Of a stretch of 35,356 nucleotides of DNA, positions 1 through 7,509 are shown one piece after another. Under the pieces are notes generated by a model. The model saw nothing but the letters and a program-made list of their open reading frames with translations. It was not told the origin of the DNA and made no database searches. Each line of letters begins with the position of its first letter. Position 1 is the first letter of the stretch. Source of the stretch: an uncultured Collinsella sp. (GTDB lineage: Bacteria; Actinomycetota; Coriobacteriia; Coriobacteriales; Coriobacteriaceae); the NCBI GenBank assembly GCA_900548255.1, contig URKH01000012.1, forward strand, positions 1 through 35,356, read 5' to 3'. The translations under genes and the position numbers were made by a program.

Positions 1-1834
1 GCACGATCTCGTGGTCGCGGGCAAGGTCGCTCAGCACCTTGGCGTTGGTCGAATAGTAGCCGCGCTTGGTCTTTTTGAGGCCCTTGGTCGGAAGTCCCAT
101 AACATCAAACAGCACGTGCGAGAGTTGCATGGGGCTGCCGATGTTAAAGGTCTCGTCGCCGGCCAGGTCGCGAATGCTGCGCTCGACATCGGCAATCTGG
201 GTCGCCAGGCCCTCGGACAGACTGTGCAGGCGGTCGGGGTCCACGAGCATGCCCGCGCGCTCCATCTTGGCAAGCACCGGCACGAGCGGCATCTCGATCC
301 CATCGAACACGTTGGCGGCGTTCTCGCGGGCCATGCGGTCACGCAGCGGTGCAACCAGCGCCAGCGTCAAGGCCGCCGTGCGAGCGGCGGGCGCAGGAGC
401 GTCCTCGCCAGCACCCTCTGCGCCGCGCGCCGCAGGCAGCGCCATCTGCAGATACGTATCGGCCAGATACACCTCGTCAAACTCGGAGCGGTCGGAATCC
501 AACAGGTAGGCGGCAACAACGGTATCGAAGATGCGCGTGGAATCGACTGCCAGCGGATCCATGAGCTCGAGCTCAGAAGAATCGATGGGCGAAAGCTCAT
601 GCAGAAGCGCCTTCATATCCGGGCTCGCCACACGGCCTTCCATAAACAGACGCGCGAGCACGCCGGCAATCACGCCGTGGGCGAAGTTGAAACCCTCAAC
701 CTCAGCCGCCGCACCGCTGTCGCCCTCCTCGAGCGCAAACAGGCCCTTGGACGTCGCCAACCACAGCGTGCGTGTCAGCCCAAAGAGCGCGCCCTCTTCC
801 TTGTCATCGTCCACCACGGCGGCGACCCACTCGCCGGCATCAATCACGCGGGAGACCTCAGCCGCAACGGCACCAAGCGCGCCAGCATCGCCGGCGGCTG
901 CGCGCAAAACGGCGGGAATCTCAAACGTGCTGGCAGCTGCCCCGCCCTCGCCGCCGATCAGCGCCAAGAAACGGTTCTGCATGGCGGTGATACCAAGCGT
1001 GCCCAGCGCCGCGGAAACCTCATCGGCGGAAAACGCCGGGAAGGACGTCGCCTCAAAATCGAGCTCAACGGGCGCATCGGTGCGGATGGTCGCCACCTTA
1101 CGGCTCAGCAGCGCGTCGTCGATGTGTGCGCGCAGGTTTTCTCCCATCTTGCCCTTGACCTCGTCAGCATGCGCGATGACCTCGTCAAGGCTGCCGTACT
1201 GCGCGATGAGCGCACTCGCCTTTTTGGGGCCGATGCCCGGTACGCCGGGAATGTTGTCCGACGTATCGCCCTTCAGACCGTAAAAATCGGGCACGAGCGC
1301 CGGCGTGATGCCGTGATACAGGTCGTCCACGCTCTCGGGCGTCATGATCGCCACGTCGGACAGGCCCTTGCGAGTCGAGACCACGTTGACGTGCTCGGTC
1401 ACGAGCTGATACATGTCGCGGTCGCCGGTCACCAGCAGCATGTCGCAGCCGGCCTCCTCGCCCAGGCGCGCCATGGTTCCCAGGATATCGTCGCCTTCCC
1501 AGCCCTCGGACTGCAAAATGGGCACGTTGAGCGCGGCGAGCAGCTCCTTGATCATGGGGAACTGCGCGTGCAGGTCGGGGTCCATGGGCGGGCGCTGCGC
1601 CTTGTACTGCGGCAGCATCTCCATACGCACGCGCGGCTTGCCCTTGTCAAACGCCACGACAACGCCGTCGGGATTAAAGGCATCGATCATCTTGAGGAAC
1701 ATGTTCAGAAAACCAAAGATCGCGTTGGTGGGGCGACCGTCCGGCGCGTTCATGGTCGGCGGCACGGCGTGGAAGGCGCGATGCATGAGCGAGTTGCCGT
1801 CGATGACGGCAAAGGTACGGCGCTTTTCAGACAT
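1..1834 (-). CDS. polA: DNA polymerase I, N-terminal 611 residues (cut by window edge)
   Basis: DNA polymerase I fills gaps and removes RNA primers in replication and repair. The protein starts MSEKRRTFAVIDGNSL and reads open to base 1, so the fingers/palm polymerase domain is mostly outside the window. Residues 1-290 are the 5'-3' flap nuclease, with acidic metal-binding residues (D12, E114-D116 in EGDD, D138/D140 in GDRD) and the helix-3-turn-helix GLKGDTSDNIPGVPGIGPKK near 186-205. Residues of about 310-500 correspond to the 3'-5' exonuclease fold, but the usual DEDD residues are not recognisable: there is no FDTETD-like motif, although an FDTVVAAYLLD segment remains. Proofreading is therefore probably absent, as in several other PolA lineages (inference). 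The start ATG is at 1832-1834. The gene is divergent from the M18 peptidase. Identity is secure. Confidence 0.95.
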   Translation of the reverse strand, partial: MSEKRRTFAVIDGNSLMHRAFHAVPPTMNAPDGRPTNAIFGFLNMFLKMIDAFNPDGVVVAFDKGKPRVRMEMLPQYKAQRPPMDPDLHAQFPMIKELLAALNVPILQSEGWEGDDILGTMARLGEEAGCDMLLVTGDRDMYQLVTEHVNVVSTRKGLSDVAIMTPESVDDLYHGITPALVPDFYGLKGDTSDNIPGVPGIGPKKASALIAQYGSLDEVIAHADEVKGKMGENLRAHIDDALLSRKVATIRTDAPVELDFEATSFPAFSADEVSAALGTLGITAMQNRFLALIGGEGGAAASTFEIPAVLRAAAGDAGALGAVAAEVSRVIDAGEWVAAVVDDDKEEGALFGLTRTLWLATSKGLFALEEGDSGAAAEVEGFNFAHGVIAGVLARLFMEGRVASPDMKALLHELSPIDSSELELMDPLAVDSTRIFDTVVAAYLLDSDRSEFDEVYLADTYLQMALPAARGAEGAGEDAPAPAARTAALTLALVAPLRDRMARENAANVFDGIEMPLVPVLAKMERAGMLVDPDRLHSLSEGLATQIADVERSIRDLAGDETFNIGSPMQLSHVLFDVMGLPTKGLKKTKRGYYSTNAKVLSDLARDHEIV

Positions 1835-2000
1835 ATTGAATACCTCGCTTTGGGCTGGGCACGGTTTGCTCACACCAGTTTACACGCTCCCCGCCCCGCG
1901 GCCACCGCACATCAGGCTTCCCTGCCGCCGCGGGCCCGCGCGTGATACGATGGCTCACGGTACATCAACCAGCACGATCGATCCGAAAGGAGCCTGCGTC

Positions 2001-3398
2001 ATGGAGCGTCCCAGCGCATGGAAAAAGTACACGCCACAGCAGATCGAGGAGCTCGAGGAGCTTTGCCGCGGCTATAAGCAGTTTTTGAGTGAGAACAAGA
2101 CCGAGCGCCTGTGCGTCAAGGCCGGTATCAAGATGGCCGAGGAGGCGGGCTACGTCAATCTGGAGACCGTGATCGCCGAGGGCCGCGCGCTCAAGTCCGG
2201 CGACAAGGTGTACGCCGCCAACCACGGCAAGGACCTCATGCTCGTCAACCTGGGCACCGCCCCGCTCGAGCAGGGCTTTAACATCCTGGGCGCCCACGTG
2301 GACTCGCCGCGCCTGGACCTCAAGCAGAACCCCGTCTTCGAGGCCGGCGACATGGCTTATCTCGACACGCACTACTATGGCGGCGTCAAGAGCTACCACT
2401 GGGTCGCTTCCCCGCTCGCACTCGTGGGCGTCATCTGCAAAAAGGACGGCACCACCGTCGACATCAACATCGGTGACAAGGCCGACGACCCGGTCTTTAC
2501 CATCTCCGACCTGCTGATCCACCTCTCGAGCGAGCAGATGGCCAAGCCCGCCAAGGACGCCGTCGACGCCGAGATCCTCGACGTGATCGTGGGCGGCCGC
2601 CCCGTCAAGTTTGACGAGGACGACAAGGACGCTCCCAAGGAGCCCGTCAAGCAGATGTTCCTGGATATCCTCAAGGAGCAGTACGACGTCGAGGAGGAGG
2701 ACTTCCTCTCCGCCGAGATCGAGGTCGTGCCCGCCGGCCCCGCCCGTGACATGGGCCTCGACCGCTCCATGATTCTGGGCTATGGCCACGACGACCGTGT
2801 CTGCGCCTATCCGTCCATGCTCGCCCAGATCAACGTCGCCAACGTGGAGCGCACGAGCATCACACTCATCGTCGACAAGGAGGAGATCGGTTCCGTAGGT
2901 GCCACCGGCATGACGAGCCGCTTCTTCGAGAACACCGTCGCCGAGATCATGACGCTCGCCGGCGAGGATAGCCCGCTGGCCCTGCGCCGCGCGCTCGCCC
3001 GCAGCCGCATGCTCTCCTCCGACGTGTCCGCCGGCTTCGACCCGGGCTACGCCGGCAAGTTCGAAACCAAGAACGCCGCCTTTATGGGTCGCGGCCTGTG
3101 CTTTAACAAGTACACGGGCAGCCGCGGCAAGGGCGGCTCTAACGACGCCGACGCCGAGTATGTGGCCCTCATCCGCGACATCATGGACGAGGCCGGCGTG
3201 GACTTCCAGACCTGCGAGCTCGGTCGCGTCAACGCGGGCGGCGGCGGCACCATCGCATACATCATGGCTAAGTACGGCATGAACGTCATCGACTCTGGCG
3301 TTGCCGTCCTGTCCATGCACGCCCTGTGGGAGGTCGCTAACAAGGCCGATATCTACGAGGCCTATCGCGGCTACAAAGCCTTCATCGAGCGAGCCTAA
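2001..3398 (+). CDS. M18 family zinc aminopeptidase
   Basis: A 465-residue cytosolic metallo-aminopeptidase of family M18 (aspartyl aminopeptidase / aminopeptidase I type), which removes N-terminal residues, often acidic ones, during peptide turnover. The di-zinc site is readable: H99 in GAHVDSPRLD, the Asp pair 264-265 in YGHDDRVCAY, the Glu pair 294-295 in VDKEEIGSVGATG, and a C-terminal H440 in VLSMHALWEV. Length fits the family (about 430-480). The start is chosen at ATG 2001 because GAAAGGAG lies just upstream at 1985-1992; a longer in-frame extension upstream overlaps polA antisense and is not credible. It stands alone between divergent polA and yaaA, and a long inverted repeat follows its stop. 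Exact substrate preference cannot be read from sequence. Confidence 0.93.
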   Translation: MERPSAWKKYTPQQIEELEELCRGYKQFLSENKTERLCVKAGIKMAEEAGYVNLETVIAEGRALKSGDKVYAANHGKDLMLVNLGTAPLEQGFNILGAHVDSPRLDLKQNPVFEAGDMAYLDTHYYGGVKSYHWVASPLALVGVICKKDGTTVDINIGDKADDPVFTISDLLIHLSSEQMAKPAKDAVDAEILDVIVGGRPVKFDEDDKDAPKEPVKQMFLDILKEQYDVEEEDFLSAEIEVVPAGPARDMGLDRSMILGYGHDDRVCAYPSMLAQINVANVERTSITLIVDKEEIGSVGATGMTSRFFENTVAEIMTLAGEDSPLALRRALARSRMLSSDVSAGFDPGYAGKFETKNAAFMGRGLCFNKYTGSRGKGGSNDADAEYVALIRDIMDEAGVDFQTCELGRVNAGGGGTIAYIMAKYGMNVIDSGVAVLSMHALWEVANKADIYEAYRGYKAFIERA

Positions 3399-3411
3399 CC
3401 AACCCTTCATC

Positions 3412-3478
3412 AGTTGCGGTGAAATACGGACTAAACTGGCCCATAACCGGCCAAAACAGACCGTATTCCACCGCAACT
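3412..3478. repeat. Long inverted repeat between M18 peptidase and yaaA
   Basis: Two 18-base arms (3412-3429 and 3461-3478) are complementary with a single mismatch (3422 against 3468). The 31-base loop contains a second small hairpin, tggcc/ggcca (3437-3441 and 3448-3452). No T-run follows, so it is not a classic Rho-independent terminator, and it ends 23 bases before the yaaA start codon. It resembles dispersed intergenic palindromes. The 9-mer ttgcggtgg in its arm recurs in the hairpin at 8156-8188. Confidence 0.8.
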
Positions 3479-3501
3479 TCCTATTTGGCAGAGGAGAGTC
3501 C

Positions 3502-4311
3502 ATGCTGCAGGTCATCATTTCGCCCGCCAAGCAAATGCGCGCGGCCAGGGATGCTTTTGAAGTCCTGGGCATTCCACCTTTTGTGCACGAGACAGCTCGC
3601 CTCCACCGCGCACTGCTAGATATCGAGCGGAATGAAGGCAGCGGCGGTCTGCAGGCGCTATGGAACGTGAGTGACAAACTGCTGGGGCCTTGCCTCAACA
3701 CCCTGCATGAGTTCGGGCCCATCTTGGGAAACGGCGATCTCGACAATCCTGCACTCGCCCGTCACCTCTCCCCTGCCGTCATGTCCTATCACGGCATTCA
3801 ATACGAGAGCATGGCGCCCGAGGTGATGGATTCCGCGCAGCTCGCATGGCTGCAAGACCATCTGTGGATCCTCTCGGGCCTTTACGGATGCGCACGCCCC
3901 TTCCACGGCGTGTCGCCCTATCGGCTCGAAATGGGGGCGAAGCTTGCCGTCGACGATGCCCGAGACCTCTACGCGTTTTGGGGCGACAAACTCGCACGGG
4001 TCATCGCTCCGGCGGGCTCCAACGCTACGATCGTCAACCTTGCCAGCGTGGAATACGCCAAAGCCGTCCTGCCCCATGCTGCACAGGATACAACGGTTAT
4101 CACCTGCCTTTTTGGCGAAGACGTCCGCAACGATAAGCCCGTTCAGCGATCGACCGCCAGCAAAAAGGCGCGCGGCTCCATGGTGCGCTGGATGGCAGAA
4201 AACAAGCTCGAGGATGTAAGCGGGCTCACCGCATTCAACATCGGCTATCGTCACATCCCCGAGCTTTCAGACAAAAACACCCTGGTTTTCATGAACGCGC
4301 AGGCACAATAG
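3502..4311 (+). CDS. yaaA: YaaA family peroxide stress protein (UPF0246/DUF328)
   Basis: A 269-residue member of the YaaA family, which in E. coli lowers intracellular iron and protects DNA and proteins during peroxide stress; the fold binds DNA. Family hallmarks are visible: N-terminal MLQVIISPAKQM, the block LSGLYGCARPFHGVSPYRLEM near 125-150, VNLASVEYAKAV, and a basic SKKARGSMVRWM segment before the conserved NIGYRH end. Length is close to the usual 250-260. ATG 3502 follows GAGGAGAG at 3491-3498; the longer frame starting at 3301 would overlap the aminopeptidase and is rejected. The 3' end converges on the hypothetical gene at 4335. The role in peroxide resistance is by family only. Confidence 0.92.
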   Translation: MLQVIISPAKQMRAARDAFEVLGIPPFVHETARLHRALLDIERNEGSGGLQALWNVSDKLLGPCLNTLHEFGPILGNGDLDNPALARHLSPAVMSYHGIQYESMAPEVMDSAQLAWLQDHLWILSGLYGCARPFHGVSPYRLEMGAKLAVDDARDLYAFWGDKLARVIAPAGSNATIVNLASVEYAKAVLPHAAQDTTVITCLFGEDVRNDKPVQRSTASKKARGSMVRWMAENKLEDVSGLTAFNIGYRHIPELSDKNTLVFMNAQAQ

Positions 4312-4334
4312 GCCCGCCGTTTCCAAACACTCCG

Positions 4335-4850
4335 TTACTCCGCCAAGCCATCGGCCTTTGCAATCCCGTTTGTCGAACCGTCCTGATAGACAATCTTGAC
4401 GTGCTCAACCTCGGACACCGCAACACCCGTCGGAGGCTCCAGACGCCATTCCGTCAGGGCGATATCCATAGTCGTGGGCACATCTCCTTGATCTTTGAGC
4501 TTCACCGTCAGCGTTTTGAGCGCCGCATCATACGTCACGCGTTCGATTTCCTCACCAGGAATAGACCCACCGCTCAGCTGAAGCTGGACAAATCCATCGC
4601 GCGAATACCAATAGTCGCCCGGCGCGGCAACGGTATTGCCGCCCGTAACCTTCACTGTCATGATCGGCAGGGCATCGTCGGCCTCGAACTCCCATGCAGC
4701 GCCGCCGTGACCGCCAAACGTCCAGATAAAAAAGGCAATCACCAGCACGGCAAGCACCGCAAAACCAATCGCGACAAGGCCATGGTGCGCACGGCTTTCC
4801 TCGGCCGATACATCCCATTGCGTCTCTCGATATAGATGCTTGTCTTCCAT
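4335..4850 (-). CDS. Membrane-anchored hypothetical protein
   Basis: I do not recognise a named family. The 171-residue product has a hydrophilic N-terminus (about 28 residues), one transmembrane helix near 29-46 (VAIGFAVLAVLVIAFFIW), then an exported or cytosolic domain of about 120 residues rich in beta-type alternation (EVEHVKIVYQD, LKTLTVKLKDQGD). The positive-inside rule is not decisive because the N-terminus holds both charges. The start ATG at 4848-4850 is chosen because GGGGAGG lies 5 bases upstream; the frame stays open 60 codons further but runs into the thiC promoter/riboswitch region. It is divergent from thiC and convergent with yaaA. No catalytic motif or cysteine pair suggests an activity. 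Confidence 0.75.
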   Translation of the reverse strand: MEDKHLYRETQWDVSAEESRAHHGLVAIGFAVLAVLVIAFFIWTFGGHGGAAWEFEADDALPIMTVKVTGGNTVAAPGDYWYSRDGFVQLQLSGGSIPGEEIERVTYDAALKTLTVKLKDQGDVPTTMDIALTEWRLEPPTGVAVSEVEHVKIVYQDGSTNGIAKADGLAE

Positions 4851-4875
4851 GTTCGCCTCCCCACAGGCACGCTCG

Positions 4876-4906
4876 TTGGCCCAATCGTACCCATTCAGGC
4901 TATACT
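4876..4906 (+). promoter_or_regulatory. Candidate thiC promoter
   Basis: TTGGCC (4876-4881) and TATACT (4901-4906) are separated by 19 bases. The expected transcription start falls about 6-10 bases before the TPP aptamer, which supports the assignment. The spacer is slightly long and the -35 is weak, so this is a pattern match only. Confidence 0.45.
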
Positions 4907-4918
4907 TGAGCCCATGAC

Positions 4919-5016
4919 ATAACGGGGAGCTTGCAGGACAAGACGACAGGCTGAGATTGGGCGCGCCCGCCCTGACCCGCAAACCTGATATGGGTAATGC
5001 CAACGAAGGGAGCCGT
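4919..5016 (+). promoter_or_regulatory. TPP riboswitch (THI box)
   Basis: The conserved aptamer cores are all present in order: CGGGGAGC (4923-4930), GGCTGAGAT (4949-4957), ACCTGATATGGGTAATGCC (4983-5001) and CGAAGGGAG (5004-5012). A small stem CTTG/CAAG lies at 4930-4933 and 4939-4942. A short closing helix ACGG (4922-4925) with CCGT (5013-5016) is possible. The only good Shine-Dalgarno for thiC, AAGGGAG (5006-5012), lies inside the 3' conserved strand, so ligand binding can occlude it directly. No terminator sits between aptamer and gene, so translational control is the simplest model. Confidence 0.95.
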
Positions 5017-5020
5017 GCCA

Positions 5021-6355
5021 ATGAGCACACAGACCGAGCCCAAGCTCGTCACACAAATCGACTTCGCCCGCGCCGGGCAGATCACACCGCAGATGAAGGA
5101 GGTCGCCGAGCGCGAGCATCGCGACCCCGAGTACATCCGCGAGCGCGTGGCCGACGGCCGCATCGCCATTCCCGCCAACATCGTGCATATCAAAAAGGGC
5201 ATGCGCGCCTTTGGTGTCGGCGAGGGCCTGGCCACCAAGGTCAACGTCAACCTGGGCATCTCGGGCGACAAGGCCGATGCCGCCGAGGAGTGGAAGAAGG
5301 TCAAGATCGCCGAGGACTACGGCGCCGACGCCATCATGGACCTCTCCAACTCGGGCAAGACGCGCCAGTTCCGCCAGCAGCTCATCGACGAGACGCCGCT
5401 CATGGTGGGCACGGTGCCCATGTACGACGCCATCGGCTACATGGAAAAGCCGCTGGTCAAGCTTACCAAGGACGACCTGCTCGAGGTCGTGCGCGCACAC
5501 GCCGAGGACGGCGTGGACTTTATGACCATCCACTGCGGCATCAACAAATCGGTCATCAAGACCTTTAAGGAGACCGGCCGCCTGATGAACATCGTCAGCC
5601 GCGGCGGCTCGCTGCTGTTTGGCTGGATGGAGGTCACCGGCAACGAGAACCCCTTCTACGAGTTTTACGACGAGGTGCTCGAGATCTGCCACGAGTACGA
5701 TGTGACGATCTCGCTCGGCGACTCCTGCCGCCCGGGCTGTCTCTACGACTCCAACGACGCCACCGAGACCGCCGAGATGATCGAGCTGGGCAAGCTGTGC
5801 AAGCGCGCCTGGGCCGCCGGCGTCCAGGTCATGGTCGAGGGCCCGGGCCACATGGCGCTCGACGAGATCGCCGCCAACATGAAACTGCAGAAGCGTCTGT
5901 GCCACAACGCCCCGTTCTATGTGCTCGGGCCGCTGGTGACCGATATCGGCGTGGGTTACGACCACATCACCGCTGCCATCGGCGGCGCCATCTCCGCCAG
6001 CTCCGGCGCCGACTTCCTGTGCTACGTGACGCCGGCCGAGCACTTGTGCCTGCCCAACGCCCAGGACGTGCTCGATGGCCTCATGGCCACCAAGATTGCC
6101 GCGCACGCCGCCGATATCGCCAAGAAGGTGCCGCACGCCCGCGACATGGATGACAAGATGGGCCAGGCACGTCGCAAGCTCGACTGGGATGCCATGTGGA
6201 AGTGTGCTCTCGATCCGGTCACCGGTAAGAAGCGCTACGAGGAATCCCCCGCCGCCACCGAGGGCACCTGCACCATGTGCGGCAAGATGTGCGCCGTCCG
6301 CACCGTTAACAAGGTGTTCGAAGGCACGACGATCGACCTCGGCATGGAGGACTAA
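5021..6355 (+). CDS. thiC: Phosphomethylpyrimidine synthase ThiC
   Basis: ThiC is a radical-SAM enzyme that rearranges aminoimidazole ribotide into hydroxymethylpyrimidine phosphate, the pyrimidine half of thiamine. The 444-residue product carries the core blocks VNVNLGISG, GADAIMDLSNSG, TIHCGINK, SLGDSCRPG, MVEGPGHMALDEI and a C-terminal iron-sulfur motif C417-C420-C424 (CTMCGKMC, spacing CX2CX3C). The better known ThiC form has CX2CX4C plus an N-terminal extension; the present protein is the shorter type, as in many anaerobes to my recollection. ATG 5021 is preferred over the upstream ATG 4997, because 4997 lies inside the aptamer while 5021 has AAGGGAG at 8 bases. Controlled by the TPP riboswitch. 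It produces the substrate chain that ThiD acts on. Confidence 0.97.
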   Translation: MSTQTEPKLVTQIDFARAGQITPQMKEVAEREHRDPEYIRERVADGRIAIPANIVHIKKGMRAFGVGEGLATKVNVNLGISGDKADAAEEWKKVKIAEDYGADAIMDLSNSGKTRQFRQQLIDETPLMVGTVPMYDAIGYMEKPLVKLTKDDLLEVVRAHAEDGVDFMTIHCGINKSVIKTFKETGRLMNIVSRGGSLLFGWMEVTGNENPFYEFYDEVLEICHEYDVTISLGDSCRPGCLYDSNDATETAEMIELGKLCKRAWAAGVQVMVEGPGHMALDEIAANMKLQKRLCHNAPFYVLGPLVTDIGVGYDHITAAIGGAISASSGADFLCYVTPAEHLCLPNAQDVLDGLMATKIAAHAADIAKKVPHARDMDDKMGQARRKLDWDAMWKCALDPVTGKKRYEESPAATEGTCTMCGKMCAVRTVNKVFEGTTIDLGMED

Positions 6356-6390
6356 CTCGTCATCGGAGCCACAATCGGTAACATGGTGTT

Positions 6391-6405
6391 CGTCAATTGT
6401 TGACG
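6391..6405. promoter_or_regulatory. Small palindrome downstream of thiC
   Basis: cgtcaattgttgacg has 6-base arms around a 3-base centre. It is operator-like in form, in the 178-base gap between thiC and thiD. A related GTCAA-N4-TTGAC palindrome occurs upstream of ftsZ. No regulator can be named. Confidence 0.3.
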
Positions 6406-6446
6406 TGTGAACATTTGCTTACATTTGCGTAAAGATTGCATCGCCC

Positions 6447-6482
6447 GCCCGGGTTCGACATAGAGTCGGCCCGGGCATCTTT
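6447..6482 (+). terminator. Probable thiC terminator
   Basis: A GC-rich hairpin has outer stem gcccggg/cccgggc (6447-6453 and 6470-6476) and inner stem cgac/gtcg (6456-6459 and 6465-6468), followed by atcttt. The T-run is short, so termination may be partial, leaving some readthrough to thiD. Confidence 0.6.
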
Positions 6483-6487
6483 ATAAT
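6482..6487 (+). promoter_or_regulatory. Candidate -10 box for thiD
   Basis: A perfect TATAAT lies 46 bases before the thiD ATG and directly after the thiC terminator hairpin. No good -35 is seen: ttcgaca (6454-6460) is about 21 bases away. It may give thiD its own transcription, independent of the riboswitch. Confidence 0.4.
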
Positions 6488-6533
6488 GCTGGCTTAAAGA
6501 CCCATTTGATTCCGACCGAACAAGGGAGCAAAC

Positions 6534-7364
6534 ATGGATCGCAGTAAGGTACCTGCCGTCCTGTCCATCGCAGGATCCGATTCCAGCGGCGGCGCCGGCA
6601 TTCAGGCCGACATCAAGACCATCACGGCGCACCGCCTGTATGCCGAGACGGCCATCACCGCCATCACCGCACAAAACACGCTCGGTGTCACCGCCGTGCA
6701 GAATATCTCCCCTGATATCGTCGCTGCGCAGATCGACGCCGTATTTGACGATATCCGCCCCAGCGCCGTCAAGATCGGCATGGTTTCCTCTGCCGAGATT
6801 ATCGAGGTTATCGCCGACCGCCTGAGCGCCTGGAACGCGACAAACGTGGTCGTCGACCCCGTCATGGTAGCCACCTCGGGCGCACGGCTGATTGCCGAAG
6901 ATGCCGCCGAGGCGCTCACCCGCCGCCTGTTCCCACTAGCAACCGTCATCACGCCCAATATTCCCGAGGCCATGGCCCTGCTTGACTACGAGGTCGACTC
7001 CGAGCGCACACAGCAAAATGCTGCCATGCTCCTCACCCGCCGCTTTGGTTGCGCATCCCTCGTTAAGGGTGGGCATCTTGTCAACGAGGCTAACGATGTA
7101 TTGGCCGAACCCGCACCACTCGATGACGAGGGCAACCATCTGGGCGATCCGCTCACCACGTGGTTCCGCCACAAGCGCATCGAGACCGACAACACACACG
7201 GCACCGGCTGCACGCTTTCGTCCGCCATCGCCTGCGCGCTGGCCCAGGGCATGGATCTTGCCGACGCCGTCAACGGCGGCAAGGCCTACCTAACCGGCGC
7301 TCTGGCCGCCGGCCTGAACATGGGCAAAGGCTCCGGCCCTGTCAACCACATGTGGCAGTACTAA
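6534..7364 (+). CDS. thiD: Bifunctional HMP kinase / HMP-phosphate kinase ThiD
   Basis: ThiD phosphorylates hydroxymethylpyrimidine and its monophosphate to the diphosphate used by thiamine-phosphate synthase. The 276-residue product shows the ribokinase-like signatures: VLSIAGSDSSGGAGIQADIK near residues 9-28, VVDPVMVATSGARLI near 105-119, a conserved KGGH near 177, and the anion hole plus catalytic Asp region NTHGTGCTLSSAIA near 222-235. Length is typical (about 260-280). ATG 6534 follows AAGGGAG (6523-6529). It follows thiC on the same strand but beyond a probable terminator and a TATAAT box, so it may not be fully under the TPP riboswitch. No thiE or thiM is in the window. Confidence 0.95.
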   Translation: MDRSKVPAVLSIAGSDSSGGAGIQADIKTITAHRLYAETAITAITAQNTLGVTAVQNISPDIVAAQIDAVFDDIRPSAVKIGMVSSAEIIEVIADRLSAWNATNVVVDPVMVATSGARLIAEDAAEALTRRLFPLATVITPNIPEAMALLDYEVDSERTQQNAAMLLTRRFGCASLVKGGHLVNEANDVLAEPAPLDDEGNHLGDPLTTWFRHKRIETDNTHGTGCTLSSAIACALAQGMDLADAVNGGKAYLTGALAAGLNMGKGSGPVNHMWQY

Positions 7365-7408
7365 ATAGCCAGTAACCTGCCAAAAAGGGACAGGCTACCT
7401 TGCACCAA

Positions 7409-7473
7409 AAACCGTCGCAACATTCGATGAAAATCGTGCAAACGCAAAAAATCATTAAATGTTGCGACGGTTT
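7409..7473. repeat. Perfect 16-bp inverted repeat after thiD
   Basis: Arms 7409-7424 and 7458-7473 are perfectly complementary with a 33-base loop. The loop holds a second hairpin, cgat-gaaa-atcg (7425-7436). The right arm ends in a T-rich stretch (tttgatttta), so it could end thiD transcription, and it lies between two convergent genes. Just upstream, gggacaggctacctt (7387-7401) resembles part of the hairpin at 8156-8188. Confidence 0.8.
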
Positions 7474-7509
7474 GATTTTAGATAGCGGTCGAGCAAAGGA
7501 CCAGAGCGC

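Noticed and set aside
11..1945. 644-residue plus-strand open frame
   Set aside because: It is antisense to polA, whose minus-strand translation shows clear nuclease motifs; the plus-strand product is His/Gly/Arg-rich with no recognisable domain.
1965..3746. 593-residue minus-strand open frame
   Set aside because: Antisense to the M18 aminopeptidase and the start of yaaA; composition is Val/Asp/Gly-rich without motifs.
4895..6136. 413-residue minus-strand frame opposite thiC
   Set aside because: thiC and its riboswitch explain the region; the opposite frame has the His/Gly/Val composition typical of shadows.
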